A DNA stretch of 64,000 nucleotides from Paraburkholderia sp. (GCF_024281035.1 NZ_JAMXLH010000037.1:19170-83169), one strand, 5' to 3'. Shown: positions 45,444-55,881, numbered from the stretch's first letter. Numbers and translations: made by a program. The notes: a model not told the origin generated them from the letters alone.

Positions 45444-46496
45444 ATGAAAGGGTTAGGCAAAACATCCCAGAATCAGGTCGCAGGCGACCAGGTTTCGTTC
45501 GTCGAGATCGACGAGGGCGCGGCCGGTCAGCGCATCGACAATTTCCTCCTGCGCATCTGCAAAGGCGTGCCGAAAAGCCATATCTACCGGATTCTGCGCA
45601 GCGGCGAAGTCCGTGTGAACAAGGGGCGGATCGACGCGCAGTACCGGCTTGCCGAAGGCGACGTCGTGCGCGTGCCGCCCGTGCGTACGGCGCAGTCCGG
45701 CGCGGTTGCCAGTGCGGCGCCGGTGCCTGCCGCACAGTTCCCGGTGCTCTATGAGGACGAGGCGCTGCTCGTGATCGACAAGCCCGCGGGCGTCGCCGTC
45801 CACGGCGGCAGCGGCGTGGCGTTCGGCGTGATCGAGCAGTTGCGCGAGGCGCGCCCGCAAGGCCGGTTCCTCGAACTCGTGCACCGGCTCGATCGCGAGA
45901 CCTCCGGCATTCTCATGCTGGCCAAGAAGCGCGCGGCGCTGGTCGGCCTGCACGAGCAGATCCGCGAAAATGCGATGGACAAGCGCTATTACGCGTGCGT
46001 CCACGGCGACTGGGCGAGCGACTGGGGCCGCCGTCGCGCGGTGAAGGAGCCGCTTCACAAGTATCTGACCCCGGAAGGCGAGCGCCGCGTGCGCGTGCAG
46101 CCCGACGGCCTGCAGTCGCATACGGTCTTCAACCTCGTCGAGCGCTGGCCCGCCTACGCGCTCCTCGAAGCCGAGCTGAAAACGGGGCGCACCCACCAGA
46201 TCCGCGTTCACCTCGCGCACCTCGGGCTGCCGATCGTCGGCGACGCCAAGTACGGCGACTTCGCGCTCAACAAGGCGCTTGCCCGGCAGGGCGCGAATCC
46301 GGGGATCAAACGCATGTTCCTGCACGCGTACCGGCTGAAGATTACGCACCCGGTCACGGGCGAGACGCTCCAGTTCGAGGCGCCGCTGCCGCCCGAATGC
46401 CGCCGCTTCGTCGACGAACTGCGCGCGCAGCGCGATGGCGCGCACGGCCAGGAAAGCCCGCAAGGCGCGGTCAGGCCCGCCGCACGACAGGACTAG
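45444..46496 (+). CDS. rluC: 23S rRNA pseudouridine synthase RluC
   Basis: 350 residues. An S4 domain (about 28-80, RIDNFLLRICKGVPKSHIYRILRSG) precedes the catalytic domain with HRLDRETSGILMLAK, where Asp151 is the nucleophile. Modifies uridines near the 23S peptidyl-transferase and GTPase regions. The position beside rne is the same as in E. coli. No ribosome site is visible before the ATG, and an in-frame GTG at 45417 is an alternative. Confidence 0.93.
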   Translation: MKGLGKTSQNQVAGDQVSFVEIDEGAAGQRIDNFLLRICKGVPKSHIYRILRSGEVRVNKGRIDAQYRLAEGDVVRVPPVRTAQSGAVASAAPVPAAQFPVLYEDEALLVIDKPAGVAVHGGSGVAFGVIEQLREARPQGRFLELVHRLDRETSGILMLAKKRAALVGLHEQIRENAMDKRYYACVHGDWASDWGRRRAVKEPLHKYLTPEGERRVRVQPDGLQSHTVFNLVERWPAYALLEAELKTGRTHQIRVHLAHLGLPIVGDAKYGDFALNKALARQGANPGIKRMFLHAYRLKITHPVTGETLQFEAPLPPECRRFVDELRAQRDGAHGQESPQGAVRPAARQD

Positions 46497-46536
46497 AAGC
46501 ACGATTGGATCGCCACCGTTTTTGGAGAAGGACCGC

Positions 46537-47196
46537 ATGGCCCGAGAGCAATTTGACCTGATCGTGTTCGACTGGGACGGCACGCTAATGGATTCGACCG
46601 CCCACATCACACGTAGCATTCAGGCTGCCTGCCGCGATCTCGGCCTGCCCGTTCCCGGCGACGAGGCCGCGAACTACGTGATCGGCCTCGGTTTGCGCGA
46701 GGCGCTGCAAATCGCCGTGCCGACGCTCGATCCGGCCGACTATCCGCTGCTCGTCGAGCGCTATCGCGTCCATTTCCTGACCCGCGAGCAGACGACCGAA
46801 CTCTTCGTCGGCGTGCGCGAGATGCTGGCCGAGCTGCGCGAGCGTGGCTACCTGCTGGCCGTTGCGACCGGCAAGAGCCGCGTCGGCCTGAACCGCGCGC
46901 TCGATGAGGCACGCCTGACGAGTGTCTTCGACGGCACGCGCTGCGCGGACGAAACCTTCTCGAAGCCGCACCCGGCGATGCTCCACGAACTGACGCGCGA
47001 ACTGGGGCAGGATGCCGGCCGCACGGTCATGATCGGGGACACGACGCACGACCTGCAGATGGCCATCAACGCGGGCGTGGCCGCTGTCGGCGTGGGCTAC
47101 GGCGCGCATCCGGCGAATTCGCTCGAGGCGCTTGCGCCGCGTTACGTCGCGCCGGACGTCGCGTCGCTTGCTGCATGGCTGAGGGCATACGCGTGA
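46537..47196 (+). CDS. HAD-family hydrolase (phosphoglycolate phosphatase-like)
   Basis: 219 residues. HAD motif I is FDWDGTLMDS (nucleophile Asp), motif II VATGKSR, motif III Lys in SKPHPAM, motif IV MIGDTTHDLQMA. The helical cap between I and II is of the IA type seen in Gph. It lies between rluC and a Rieske gene whose GTG start overlaps its stop. Substrate not proven. Confidence 0.9.
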   Translation: MAREQFDLIVFDWDGTLMDSTAHITRSIQAACRDLGLPVPGDEAANYVIGLGLREALQIAVPTLDPADYPLLVERYRVHFLTREQTTELFVGVREMLAELRERGYLLAVATGKSRVGLNRALDEARLTSVFDGTRCADETFSKPHPAMLHELTRELGQDAGRTVMIGDTTHDLQMAINAGVAAVGVGYGAHPANSLEALAPRYVAPDVASLAAWLRAYA

Positions 47197-47585
47197 GCGA
47201 ACCGGCCATCGATCCTGTGCGCGTCTGCGCGGCGGAGGAACTGCTCGAAGGCGGCATGGGGCTGCGCCTGAACGCAACCTCGGCGGGCGGCGACGCCGTG
47301 GTGTTCTTCGTGCGCTACGGCGGCGAGGTCTACGGCTATCTGAACCGCTGTGCCCACGTCCCCATGGAGCTCGACTGGGTCGAGGGCCAGTTCTTCGAAT
47401 CCTCCGGTCTATACTTGATGTGCGCGACGCACGGCGCGATCTACCAGCCCGATACCGGCAAATGCGTTGGCGGACCGTGCCGCGGGGGGAGTCTGCGACG
47501 GGTACGCGTCGAAGAACGCGATACGCCTGATGGACGAGCGGTATTCTGGCTCCCCGACAACGATCTGCGTCCGCATCAACCCTGA
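47193..47585 (+). CDS. Rieske [2Fe-2S] domain protein
   Basis: 130 residues from the GTG at 47193, which overlaps the HAD stop (GTGA) and has GAGGG upstream; ATG 47175 is an alternative. Cluster ligands are Cys53/His55 (CAH) and Cys77/His80 (CATH). A small soluble ferredoxin-like protein; its redox partner is unknown. Confidence 0.88.
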   Translation: MSEPAIDPVRVCAAEELLEGGMGLRLNATSAGGDAVVFFVRYGGEVYGYLNRCAHVPMELDWVEGQFFESSGLYLMCATHGAIYQPDTGKCVGGPCRGGSLRRVRVEERDTPDGRAVFWLPDNDLRPHQP

Positions 47586-47600
47586 TAATTCACCGCACGC

Positions 47601-48605
47601 ATGTCCGATAATCCGACCCCTGAACCGAACGAGCCGGTTCGTCCCTCTTCGGCGGACCGCAATGCGCCCGCCCCCGGCTGGGAGCGCGAGGTGCTCGAGC
47701 GGATCGCGCTCGCCGCCATCGAAGAACAGCGCGCCGCCCGCCGCTGGAAGATCTTTTTCCGCTTCGCGTTTCTGGGGGGGCTGTTGGCGATCGCCTGGGG
47801 TGTGCTGAGTCTGTCCGGCACGCGTGTCGAAACCGGCACGCGCCATACGGCGCTCGTGTCGCTTGACGGCGAAATCTCGTCAGATACGAACGCGAACGCA
47901 GAGGATATCGGCAACGCGCTCAACGAGGCATTCGACGACGACGGCACGGCCGGTGTCATTCTGCGCATCGACAGCCCGGGCGGAAGTCCCGTCCAGGCGA
48001 GCATCATCAACGAACAGATCCGGCGTCTGCGCGCGAAGCACCCGGCCATTCCGCTCTACGTCGTGGTGGGCGACATGTGCGCTTCGGGCGGCTATTACGT
48101 CGCCGCCGCCGCCGACAAGATCTACGTGAACAAGGCCAGCATCGTCGGCTCGATCGGCGTGCTGATGGACGGCTTCGGCTTCACCGGGTTGATGGACAAG
48201 CTCGGCGTTCAGCGCCGCCTGCGCAAGTCGGGTGAGAACAAGGGCTTTTACGATCCGTTCTCGCCGGATACGCCGAAGATGGACGCGCATGCACAGGTCA
48301 TGCTCGACCAGATCCACCAGCAGTTCATCGACGCCGTGAAGGCCGGCCGCGGCAAACGTCTGCACGACTCGCCGGACATCTTCTCGGGGCTCTTCTGGAC
48401 CGGCGAGAAGAGCGTCGAGCTGGGTCTGGCGGACGGCTTCGGCGACACCGACTACGTCGCGCGCGAAGTCATCAAGGCACCCGATATCGTCGACTACACC
48501 GTCAAGCAGAGCCTGACAGACCGGCTCGCCAAGCGCTTCGGCGCGGCCGTGGGTACCGCGGCGGTGCATGCGCTGATTGCCGGCGGGAACATGGTCGTGC
48601 GCTGA
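47601..48605 (+). CDS. S49-family signal-peptide peptidase (SppA-like)
   Basis: 334 residues. One membrane segment (about 52-72) is followed by a periplasmic S49 domain. RIDSPGGSP, the nucleophile Ser162 in DMCASGGYYVAAAADK and the general-base Lys214 in GENKGFYDPF form the Ser-Lys dyad. This short, single-domain form oligomerises in other bacteria. It degrades released signal peptides or membrane proteins. The start is 15 nt after the Rieske stop, so it is probably one transcript. Confidence 0.93.
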   Translation: MSDNPTPEPNEPVRPSSADRNAPAPGWEREVLERIALAAIEEQRAARRWKIFFRFAFLGGLLAIAWGVLSLSGTRVETGTRHTALVSLDGEISSDTNANAEDIGNALNEAFDDDGTAGVILRIDSPGGSPVQASIINEQIRRLRAKHPAIPLYVVVGDMCASGGYYVAAAADKIYVNKASIVGSIGVLMDGFGFTGLMDKLGVQRRLRKSGENKGFYDPFSPDTPKMDAHAQVMLDQIHQQFIDAVKAGRGKRLHDSPDIFSGLFWTGEKSVELGLADGFGDTDYVAREVIKAPDIVDYTVKQSLTDRLAKRFGAAVGTAAVHALIAGGNMVVR

Positions 48606-48636
48606 CCCTCGCGCTGAACTTCGGCGGTACCCCACG

Positions 48637-48676
48637 AACGACCGCTCACGCGCCGCGCGAGCGGTCGTTGTCGTTT
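48637..48676. terminator. Hairpin between the convergent S49 and RsmI-like genes
   Basis: A perfect 11-bp stem AACGACCGCTC / GAGCGGTCGTT has an 11-nt GC-rich loop. The following plus-strand bases (GTCGTTT) give only a weak T tract, so termination strength is uncertain. Confidence 0.6.
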
Positions 48677-48700
48677 CAGGGCCCGATCTCAGCGGGCCAA

Positions 48701-49420
48701 TCAGACGCCGAGCAGCAGGAAGATGGCCGGACGTTTGTGCAGATCGGGCGCGGGCCGTTTCTTCCAGTCGGCGACCGTGCGGCTCACGATGGTCTCCGTC
48801 GGCAGCGTGAGGTCGGCGGCGACGCAGACGAGCGTCGACGGCGCGCAGCCCGCGAGCAGCGCGTCGAGCATCGTGCGATTGCGGTACGGCGTTTCGATGA
48901 AGATCTGCGTCTGCTTCGCCTTGCGCGAGTGCTGTTCCAGCTCGCGCAGCTTCTTCGCACGCTCGTTGGCGTCGACGGGCAGATAGCCGTGGAACGCAAA
49001 GCTTTGTCCGTTCAGGCCCGAAGCCATCAGCGCGAGCAGGATCGAACTCGGCCCGACGAGCGGCACGACCTTGATGCCCTGCTCGTGCGCGCGCCGCACG
49101 AGCAGGGCGCCCGGGTCGGCCACGGCGGGCACGCCCGCCTCCGAAACCAGGCCGGTATCGATCCCGGCGCGAAGCGGCGCGAGCAGCTTGTCGATTTCTC
49201 CGGGCGGCGTATTGACGTTCAGTTCGCGGATCTCGATTTCCTGGATCGGCCGCGTCGTGCCGACACGCTTCAGAAACGCACGCGTCGTCTTCGCGTTTTC
49301 ACCGATATAGCTCGCGAGTGTGCCCGCGCGCTCGCGCACCGGCGCGGGCAGAACCGCCGCGAGTGCGGCTTCGTCGCCGTCGCCGAGCGTGTTCGGAATC
49401 AGGTAGAGCGTGCCGGTCAT
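48701..49420 (-). CDS. RsmI-like tetrapyrrole-methylase-family methyltransferase
   Basis: 239 residues. SAM-dependent methylase of the RsmI type: [20 protein letters not shown] and [23 protein letters not shown] hold the conserved GxP and GPS segments, and IFIETPYRN follows. It is shorter than canonical RsmI (about 280-290) and its ending PAIFLLLGV differs, so it is probably the paralogous group rather than the 16S C1402 enzyme. Its start overlaps the maf stop by 4 nt. Confidence 0.88.
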   Translation of the reverse strand: MTGTLYLIPNTLGDGDEAALAAVLPAPVRERAGTLASYIGENAKTTRAFLKRVGTTRPIQEIEIRELNVNTPPGEIDKLLAPLRAGIDTGLVSEAGVPAVADPGALLVRRAHEQGIKVVPLVGPSSILLALMASGLNGQSFAFHGYLPVDANERAKKLRELEQHSRKAKQTQIFIETPYRNRTMLDALLAGCAPSTLVCVAADLTLPTETIVSRTVADWKKRPAPDLHKRPAIFLLLGV

Positions 49421-50052
49421 TGCACCTCCAGCAACGGGTAGCCCGCGGCGAGCAGCATGCGCGTGAGCGCGATCAGCGGCAGGCCGATGAGCGCGGTGGG
49501 GTCGTCCGATTCGATCGCTTCGAGCAGGGCGATGCCGAGCCCTTCGGATTTCGCGCTGCCCGCGCAGTCATAGGGCTCTTCGGCGCGCAGATAGGCGTCG
49601 AGCGCGGCGTCGGGCAGATCGCGAAAGCGGACCCGGGTCACGATGTCGACGGTATCCGTTTGGCCAGTAGCGGTGTCGAGCAGACTGAGCGCACTATGGA
49701 ACAGCACTTCGCGGCCGCGCATCGATCGCAGTTGCACGAGCGCGCGCTCGTGCGTGCCGGGCTTGCCGATCTGCTTGCCGTCGAACGTCGCGACCTGATC
49801 GGAGCCGATCACGAGCGCGCGGCCCGTGGTCGCGGGCAGGGCGGCGGCCACGGCGCGCGCCTTGGCGGCGGCGAGGCGCAGGGCGGTGGCTTCGGGCGTT
49901 TCGCCGTCGAGCGGCGTTTCGTCGACGGCGGGCACGGCGGTCTGGAACGGAATCCGCAGCCGTTCCAGCAGCTCGCGGCGATAGCGCGACGTAGAGGCCA
50001 GAATCAGAGCGGGCCGGCTCGTGGCCGGGTTGGGGAGCGAGGAATCCTGCAT
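49417..50052 (-). CDS. maf: Maf/YceF-type nucleotide pyrophosphatase
   Basis: 211 residues. [16 protein letters not shown], the VDETP motif and [14 protein letters not shown] mark the Maf family. YceF-type members hydrolyse m7GTP. Location beside yceD-rpmF supports the YceF type. Translationally coupled to the RsmI-like gene. Confidence 0.93.
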   Translation of the reverse strand: MQDSSLPNPATSRPALILASTSRYRRELLERLRIPFQTAVPAVDETPLDGETPEATALRLAAAKARAVAAALPATTGRALVIGSDQVATFDGKQIGKPGTHERALVQLRSMRGREVLFHSALSLLDTATGQTDTVDIVTRVRFRDLPDAALDAYLRAEEPYDCAGSAKSEGLGIALLEAIESDDPTALIGLPLIALTRMLLAAGYPLLEVQ

Positions 50053-50439
50053 GGTCGATCGGTTAGAGAAAACGGGGCGGGACGCCGGAAATGCGAGGCT
50101 GCACAGGCACTTGCATGCGTGATCTTAAGTGTTTGACTCGTAAAGACAATAGCGATATGATTTTGGGCTTTTCATCGGTGCGCTCATTTCGCGCGCGTTT
50201 TTTTACGCTGTCTGTGGATGTTCGCCAGCACGGCATTCAACAAACATCGCGGAAAACGAGGCGTTGGAACATGCTTCGCCGGAGCTGGCAGATCCGATCG
50301 GCGGGTCTGTCTGGGTTGTCCGGGGAGTGTCCGGTTCGACGTGAGCAGGCCGTCTGAACGCATCGAAGCCGCTTTCCGGGGCCGCCAGTTACCTTTAGCG
50401 GTAAGTGACGACACGGGAGCACGGATAGCAGGAGCGCAC
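50053..50439. other. Gap between maf and yceD
   Basis: 387 nt containing the sigma-70 promoter at 50133-50161 and a leader with several GC-rich inverted segments around 50270-50345. No gene is supported; the yceD frame is open upstream to 50218 but lacks a start with a ribosome site before 50440. Confidence 0.6.
50133..50161 (+). promoter_or_regulatory. Strong sigma-70 promoter of the yceD-rpmF-fab operon
   Basis: TTGACT (50133-50138) and TATGAT (50156-50161), five of six matches each, are separated by exactly 17 nt. It is the best housekeeping promoter in the window and implies a leader of about 270 nt before yceD. Confidence 0.8.
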
Positions 50440-51087
50440 ATGACCGAGCCAACGGGTAAGCCTGCGGGCGCCATCGATTCGCTGAATCCGCGCGATCTCG
50501 ATATTTTCGAATTTGCGCGTAGTGCTCGCGAGGCTGCGGGGGCAGTGCGTCTTTCGCAACTGCCGCGCATGTTAAACGAAGTGGCAGCCGACGCGCCAGA
50601 TCGCGATACCGCGTTCACCTGGCAGGCGGCGGGCTTCACGCAAACGGAGCTGCAGGACGACGGCACCGAGGGGCCGCAGCCGTATTTGCGGCTCGCGCTT
50701 CACGGTAGCGCGTGGCTCACGTGTCAGCGTTGCCTTGCTCCCTGCGAGCAGGCGTTCAACGCAGACCCGGTCTTCCGTATCGTCCAGACGGAAGAAGAGG
50801 CGGAGGAGTTTCCGCTCGACGACGATGAAGCCGAAGTGATCGTAGGCTCGCGCCATTTCGATCTCGTCGACTTGATCGAAGAGGAGCTGTTGCTCTCGCT
50901 GCCGCTCGTGCCGAAGCACGATGTTTGTCCGGAGATCCACGAAAGTCTCGCCTCGGGTGCCGATGGCGCGGACGGCGTGGATTCCGTGGACGACGTACCG
51001 GAGCAGGAAATCGAGGCGGAAGAGCGCGTCAATCCGTTTGCGGCGCTCGAATCGCTCAAGAAGGACGGTCCCGGCAGCGGACACTAA
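50440..51087 (+). CDS. yceD: YceD/DUF177 family protein
   Basis: 215 residues from the ATG at 50440 (AGGAG upstream). The domain core LTCQRCLAPCEQ (Cys95, Cys98) and acidic segments LDDDEAEVI and DLVDLIEEELLLSLPLVP are typical. It is linked with 23S rRNA accumulation in E. coli and plants and lies before rpmF as in most proteobacteria. Confidence 0.94.
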   Translation: MTEPTGKPAGAIDSLNPRDLDIFEFARSAREAAGAVRLSQLPRMLNEVAADAPDRDTAFTWQAAGFTQTELQDDGTEGPQPYLRLALHGSAWLTCQRCLAPCEQAFNADPVFRIVQTEEEAEEFPLDDDEAEVIVGSRHFDLVDLIEEELLLSLPLVPKHDVCPEIHESLASGADGADGVDSVDDVPEQEIEAEERVNPFAALESLKKDGPGSGH

Positions 51088-51208
51088 AGCGGCTGCAGGT
51101 GGCGTGCAGTACTAGATTCGTGGGCCTCGCCCCGGAGTCGGGCTATCCCCAGGGTGGCGGCGGCCGGATCGGGCTGTGTTAGAATTCGGAAAATTTTCAG
51201 GAGTTATC

Positions 51209-51388
51209 ATGGCAGTTCAACAAAACAAGAAGTCGCCGTCGAAGCGCGGCATGCACCGCTCGCACGATTTCCTCACGGGCGCTCCGCTGGCTGTCGAGCC
51301 GAGCACGGGTGAAGTGCACCTGCGCCACCACATCAGCCCGAACGGCTACTACCGCGGCAAGAAAGTCGTCAAGACCAAGAACGACTAA
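51209..51388 (+). CDS. rpmF: 50S ribosomal protein L32
   Basis: 59 residues beginning [20 protein letters not shown], the standard L32 opening, with [26 protein letters not shown] precedes the ATG. The usual zinc-binding Cys residues of some L32 forms are absent (a Cys-minus form). Confidence 0.98.
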   Translation: MAVQQNKKSPSKRGMHRSHDFLTGAPLAVEPSTGEVHLRHHISPNGYYRGKKVVKTKND

Positions 51389-51476
51389 TCGTTCCATTGT
51401 GCGGCGCCGGTTGGGTAACCAGCCACGAAGTGCTGCGCATGGCGATCCCGTTCGCTTGACAATTTTTCGGCTTGGC

Positions 51477-51508
51477 AAAAAAGGCGGCATTCACCTGCCG
51501 CTTTTTTG
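51477..51508 (+). terminator. Attenuator-like terminator between rpmF and plsX
   Basis: CAAAAAAGGCGGCA ... TGCCGCTTTTTTG forms a stem with one bulged base and a T6 tail, 23 nt before plsX. It probably reduces expression of the fatty-acid genes relative to L32. Confidence 0.75.
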
Positions 51509-51530
51509 TGCCTGAAATCCGTCGCATTCC

Positions 51531-52634
51531 ATGACTGTTACGCTCACGATAGATTGCATGGGAGGCGACAACGGTCCGTCCGTGACCGTGCCTGCCGCAG
51601 TCAATTTCGTTCGCTTGTATCCCGACGCGCATCTTCTGCTCGTCGGCATCGAAACGGCTATCCGCGCCCAGCTGAAAAAGCTGAAGGCGCTGGATAATCC
51701 CGCGTTCACCATCGTCCCTGCCACCGAGATCGTCGAAATGGACGATCCGGTCGAGGTCGCGCTGCGCAAGAAGAAAGATTCGTCGATGCGCGTCGCGCTC
51801 AATCGCGTGAAAGAAGGCGAGGCCCAGGCGTGCGTGTCGGCTGGCAACACCGGCGCGCTGATGGCCGTGTCGCGCTACGTGCTCAAGACGCTGCCAGGTA
51901 TCGAACGCCCGGCCATCGCTTCTGCATTGCCGAATCCCGCCGGCTACACGACCGTGCTCGACCTCGGCGCCAACGTCGACTGCGAACCGCATCATCTGCT
52001 CCAGTTCGCCGAGATGGGCCACGCGCTCGTCGCCGCGCTCGAAGGCAAGGAGCGCCCAACCATCGGGCTCCTGAATATCGGCGAAGAAGTCATCAAGGGC
52101 AACGACACCATCAAGCGCGCGGGCGAACTGCTGCGCGCGAGTACGCTGAATTTCCGCGGCAATGTGGAAGGCAACGACATTTACAAGGGCACCGTCGACG
52201 TGATCGTATGCGACGGTTTCGTTGGAAATGTCGCGCTGAAGACGTCCGAGGGCCTCGCGCAGATGTTCAACGGCATGATCAAGGAAGAGTTCGGCCGCTC
52301 GTGGCTCACGAAGCTGATGGCGCTGCCCGCGATGCCCGTGCTGATGCGCTTCAAGAAGCGCGTCGACCATCGCCGGTACAACGGCGCGGCGCTGCTCGGC
52401 CTCAAGGCGCTCGTCATCAAGAGCCACGGTTCCGCGGATGCCTACGCGTTTGAGTGGGCGATCAAACGCGGGTATGATGCCGTCAAAAATGGCGTGCTGG
52501 AGCGCCTCGTGCGCGCTATGGACGAGAACGCCGGTTCACTCGAACGCGCTGCCGGCGAATCCGGCAGCAGGCAGTCCGGCGGGCCGCTCGCAGGCGAGAC
52601 GCCGCCCGGCACCGCATCTTCCTCGAAGGCATAA
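51531..52634 (+). CDS. plsX: Phosphate acyltransferase PlsX
   Basis: 367 residues. Makes acyl-phosphate from acyl-ACP for phospholipid synthesis. [17 protein letters not shown] is the family opening; [33 protein letters not shown] and [15 protein letters not shown] follow. The 20-30 residue Ser/Gly-rich tail is extra. Its stop overlaps the fabH start (TAATG). Confidence 0.96.
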   Translation: MTVTLTIDCMGGDNGPSVTVPAAVNFVRLYPDAHLLLVGIETAIRAQLKKLKALDNPAFTIVPATEIVEMDDPVEVALRKKKDSSMRVALNRVKEGEAQACVSAGNTGALMAVSRYVLKTLPGIERPAIASALPNPAGYTTVLDLGANVDCEPHHLLQFAEMGHALVAALEGKERPTIGLLNIGEEVIKGNDTIKRAGELLRASTLNFRGNVEGNDIYKGTVDVIVCDGFVGNVALKTSEGLAQMFNGMIKEEFGRSWLTKLMALPAMPVLMRFKKRVDHRRYNGAALLGLKALVIKSHGSADAYAFEWAIKRGYDAVKNGVLERLVRAMDENAGSLERAAGESGSRQSGGPLAGETPPGTASSSKA

Positions 52635-53623
52635 TGGTTCAATCGACTCTATATTCCCGCGTGCTTGGCACGGGCAGCTTCCTTCCGCCTGAGCGCGTCA
52701 CCAACCAGGAACTGGCTGAACGTCTCGCTGCGAAGGGCGTCGAGACGAGTGACGAATGGATCGTCGCCCGCACGGGCATCCATGCGCGCCACTTCGCCGC
52801 GCCCGACGTCACCACGAGCGATCTCGCGCTCGCCGCATCGCAGCGCGCCATTGCCGCGGCCGACGTCGATCCGCAATCGATCGACCTGATCATCGTCGCG
52901 ACCTCCACGCCCGATTTCGTGTTTCCGAGCACGGCCTGCCTGCTGCAGAACAAGCTCGGCATCCGCAATCACGGCGCGGCGTTCGACGTCCAGGCCGTAT
53001 GCGCGGGCTTCGCGTACGCCGTTTCGATCGCGGACAGCCTGATTCGCACCGGCCAGCACCGCACGGCGCTCATCGTCGGCGCGGAAACCTTCTCGCGCAT
53101 TCTCGATTTCAACGATCGCACGACCTGCGTGCTGTTCGGCGACGGCGCGGGCGCGGTCGTGTTGCAGGCGTCCCAGGAACCGGGCGTACTGTCGAGCGCG
53201 CTTCACGCCGACGGCAGCTACGCGCACATCCTCTGCACGCCGGGTAACGTTCACGGCGGCGTGATCGCGGGCAACGCGTTCCTGCACATGGACGGCCAGG
53301 CCGTCTTCAAGCTCGCTGTGAACGTGCTGGAAAAGGTCGCGAACGAGGCGCTGGAAAAGGCGCAACTCAAGCCCGAGCAGATCGACTGGCTGATTCCGCA
53401 CCAGGCGAACATCCGCATCATGCAGGGCACCTGCCGCAAGCTCGGCCTCCCCGCCGAGCGCATGGTGGTCACGGTGGGCGAGCACGGCAACACGTCGGCA
53501 GCCTCCATCCCGCTCGCACTCGATGTCGCGGTGCGCGACGGCCGCATCAAGCGCGGCCAGAACGTCCTGATCGAAGGCGTAGGCGGCGGTTTCACCTGGG
53601 GCGCTTCCGTCATCCGCTATTGA
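52634..53623 (+). CDS. fabH: Beta-ketoacyl-ACP synthase III
   Basis: 329 residues. Condenses acetyl-CoA with malonyl-ACP to begin fatty-acid synthesis. Catalytic Cys123 (AVCAGFAYA), His256 (IPHQANIRI) and Asn286 ([10 protein letters not shown]) are all in place. Translationally coupled to plsX. Confidence 0.97.
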   Translation: MVQSTLYSRVLGTGSFLPPERVTNQELAERLAAKGVETSDEWIVARTGIHARHFAAPDVTTSDLALAASQRAIAAADVDPQSIDLIIVATSTPDFVFPSTACLLQNKLGIRNHGAAFDVQAVCAGFAYAVSIADSLIRTGQHRTALIVGAETFSRILDFNDRTTCVLFGDGAGAVVLQASQEPGVLSSALHADGSYAHILCTPGNVHGGVIAGNAFLHMDGQAVFKLAVNVLEKVANEALEKAQLKPEQIDWLIPHQANIRIMQGTCRKLGLPAERMVVTVGEHGNTSAASIPLALDVAVRDGRIKRGQNVLIEGVGGGFTWGASVIRY

Positions 53624-53736
53624 TTTCGACCGGGCGCGCGGCGCCACGCTTTCCGGCTGACGCGCGCGCCGCTTGCTGTGGCGCGCGGCTTGCCGCAGCG
53701 CGCCGCCCGTCTGCATGAACAGAATTTGGGGACGTT

Positions 53737-54684
53737 ATGAAATTCGCTTTCGTTTTTCCGGGCCAGGGCTCGCAGGCCGTGGGCATGCTCGACGCCTTCG
53801 CCGATAGCGCCATCGTGCGCGAAACGCTGCAGGAAGCCTCCGACGCGCTCAATCAGGACCTCGGCAAGCTGATCGCCGAAGGTCCCGCCGACGAGCTGAA
53901 CCTCACGACCAACACGCAGCCGGTCATGCTGACCGCGGCCTACGCGGTCTATCGCGCGTGGCAGCAGGCGGGCGGCGCTGCGCCCGCGATCGTCGCCGGC
54001 CACAGCCTCGGCGAATACACGGCGCTCGTCGCCGCCGGCGTGCTGGCGTTCCGCGACGCGGTGCCGCTCGTGCGTTTTCGTGCGCAGGCGATGCAAAGCG
54101 CGGTGCCGGTGGGCGAGGGCGGCATGGCTGCCGTGCTCGGTCTCGATGACGACACCGTGCGCGCGGTTTGCGCCGAAGCCTCCGCGGCCGTGGGCAACCC
54201 CGGCGGCGTGGTCGAAGCGGTCAATTTCAACGCGCCGTCGCAAGTCGTGATCGCGGGCCACAAGGCCGCGGTCGAAAAGGCCTGCGAAGTCGCCAAGGCG
54301 AAGGGCGCGAAGCGCGCGCTGCCGCTGCCGGTTTCGGCGCCGTTTCACTCGTCGCTGCTCAAGCCCGCGTCGGATCAGCTGCGCGAGTATCTCGCGAACG
54401 TGAAACTCTCCGCGCCGCAGATTCCGGTCGTGAACAACGTCGACGTGGCGTTCGCCACCGATCCCGCCGCGATCCGCGACGCCCTCGTGCGCCAGGCCGC
54501 GGGCCCGGTGCGCTGGGTCGAATGCGTGCAGGCGATTGCCGCGCAAGGCGTGACGCACGTGATCGAGTGCGGTCCGGGCAAGGTGCTGGCAGGCCTCACG
54601 AAGCGCATCGACGGCAACCTCGTGGGCGCTTCGGTGGCAGACCCGAAGTCGCTCGAAGAAGCGCTCAAGCTCGTGGCCGCGTAA
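53737..54684 (+). CDS. fabD: Malonyl-CoA:ACP transacylase
   Basis: 315 residues. FVFPGQGSQAVGML opening, nucleophile Ser90 in GHSLGEYTAL, catalytic His204 in SAPFHSSLL and the Gln loop at the start. Supplies malonyl-ACP for elongation. The gap of 113 nt after fabH contains no gene. Confidence 0.97.
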   Translation: MKFAFVFPGQGSQAVGMLDAFADSAIVRETLQEASDALNQDLGKLIAEGPADELNLTTNTQPVMLTAAYAVYRAWQQAGGAAPAIVAGHSLGEYTALVAAGVLAFRDAVPLVRFRAQAMQSAVPVGEGGMAAVLGLDDDTVRAVCAEASAAVGNPGGVVEAVNFNAPSQVVIAGHKAAVEKACEVAKAKGAKRALPLPVSAPFHSSLLKPASDQLREYLANVKLSAPQIPVVNNVDVAFATDPAAIRDALVRQAAGPVRWVECVQAIAAQGVTHVIECGPGKVLAGLTKRIDGNLVGASVADPKSLEEALKLVAA

Positions 54685-54725
54685 GCGGCGACCCGAGTTA
54701 CATCCGCAACGGATTCGACAGATAC

Positions 54726-55475
54726 ATGGACAAGACTCTCGATAATCAAGCCGCCATCGTGACCGGCGCCTCGCGCGGCATTGGCCGGGCGATCGCGCTC
54801 GAACTGGCGCGCCAGGGCGCGACGGTGATCGGCACCGCGACGAGCGAATCGGGCGCGCAGGCGATCACGGCAGCGTTCGCAGAAGCGGGCCTGAAGGGCC
54901 GCGGCGCGGTGCTGAACGTCAACGACGCGGCAGCAGCCGAAGCGCTGATCGACGCGACCGTGAAGGAATTCGGCGGTCTCGCGATTCTCGTGAACAACGC
55001 GGGCATCACGCAGGACAACCTCGCGATGCGCATGAAGGACGACGAGTGGGACGCGGTCATCGACACGAACCTGAAGTCGGTGTTCCGTCTTTCCCGCGCC
55101 GTGCTGCGCCCGATGATGAAGGCGCGCACGGGCCGCATCATCAACATCACGTCGGTGGTGGGTGCGTCGGGCAATCCCGGCCAGGCGAACTACGCGGCCG
55201 CCAAAGCCGGCGTCGCGGGCCTGACCCGTGCGCTCGCGCGCGAGATCGGCAGCCGCGGCATCACGGTGAACTGTGTCGCGCCGGGCTTCATCGACACCGA
55301 TATGACGAAGGACCTGCCCGCCGAACAGCAGGCAGCACTGAAGCAGCAGATTCCGCTTGGCCGTCTCGGCAGCCCGGACGACATCGCTCACGCGGTGGCG
55401 TTCCTCGCATCGCCGCAGGCGGGGTACATCACCGGCACGACGTTGCACGTGAACGGCGGCATGTACATGTCGTAA
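54726..55475 (+). CDS. fabG: 3-oxoacyl-ACP reductase
   Basis: 249 residues, short-chain dehydrogenase. NADPH motif TGASRGIG (13-20), NNAG, and catalytic Ser143, Tyr156, Lys160 (ITSVVGASG...NYAAAK). Performs the first reduction in each elongation cycle. Confidence 0.97.
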   Translation: MDKTLDNQAAIVTGASRGIGRAIALELARQGATVIGTATSESGAQAITAAFAEAGLKGRGAVLNVNDAAAAEALIDATVKEFGGLAILVNNAGITQDNLAMRMKDDEWDAVIDTNLKSVFRLSRAVLRPMMKARTGRIINITSVVGASGNPGQANYAAAKAGVAGLTRALAREIGSRGITVNCVAPGFIDTDMTKDLPAEQQAALKQQIPLGRLGSPDDIAHAVAFLASPQAGYITGTTLHVNGGMYMS

Positions 55476-55586
55476 CCAGATTCGGGTACTATCCGCGCCG
55501 CGATGCGTTTGCTTCAGTCGTTTTCAAACGCCGTTGCGGATAGCCCATCCGGAACCTTGAGCGCCGCTTTTCTGCCAGGTCAAACC

Positions 55587-55595
55587 TGCTAAAAT
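55587..55595 (+). promoter_or_regulatory. Extended -10 promoter element of acpP
   Basis: TGCTAAAAT, identical to the box before thyA, ends 46 nt before the acpP ATG. A promoter of its own fits the high demand for acyl carrier protein. Confidence 0.55.
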
Positions 55596-55641
55596 GCGCG
55601 CACTCGCATTCATGAACTAACTTTTTTCCCTTGGAGGGGTA

Positions 55642-55881
55642 ATGGACAACATCGAACAGCGCGTGAAGAAGATCGTCGCCGAACAACTGGGCGTCGCCGA
55701 AGCCGAAATCAAGAACGAAGCATCGTTCGTGAACGATCTGGGCGCCGACTCGCTCGACACCGTCGAACTCGTGATGGCTCTGGAAGACGAATTCGGCATG
55801 GAAATCCCGGATGAGGAAGCCGAGAAGATCACGACGGTTCAGCAAGCCATCGACTACGCTCGCGCGAACGTCAAGGCCTAA
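55642..55881 (+). CDS. acpP: Acyl carrier protein
   Basis: 79 residues, acidic, with the phosphopantetheine site Ser37 in [11 protein letters not shown]. Strong ribosome site TTGGAGGGG before the ATG. Carries intermediates for the Fab enzymes encoded around it. Confidence 0.98.

Noticed and set aside
51456..51461. TTGACA as the -35 of a plsX promoter
   Set aside because: No -10 element at 16-18 nt; the following sequence is the terminator stem.
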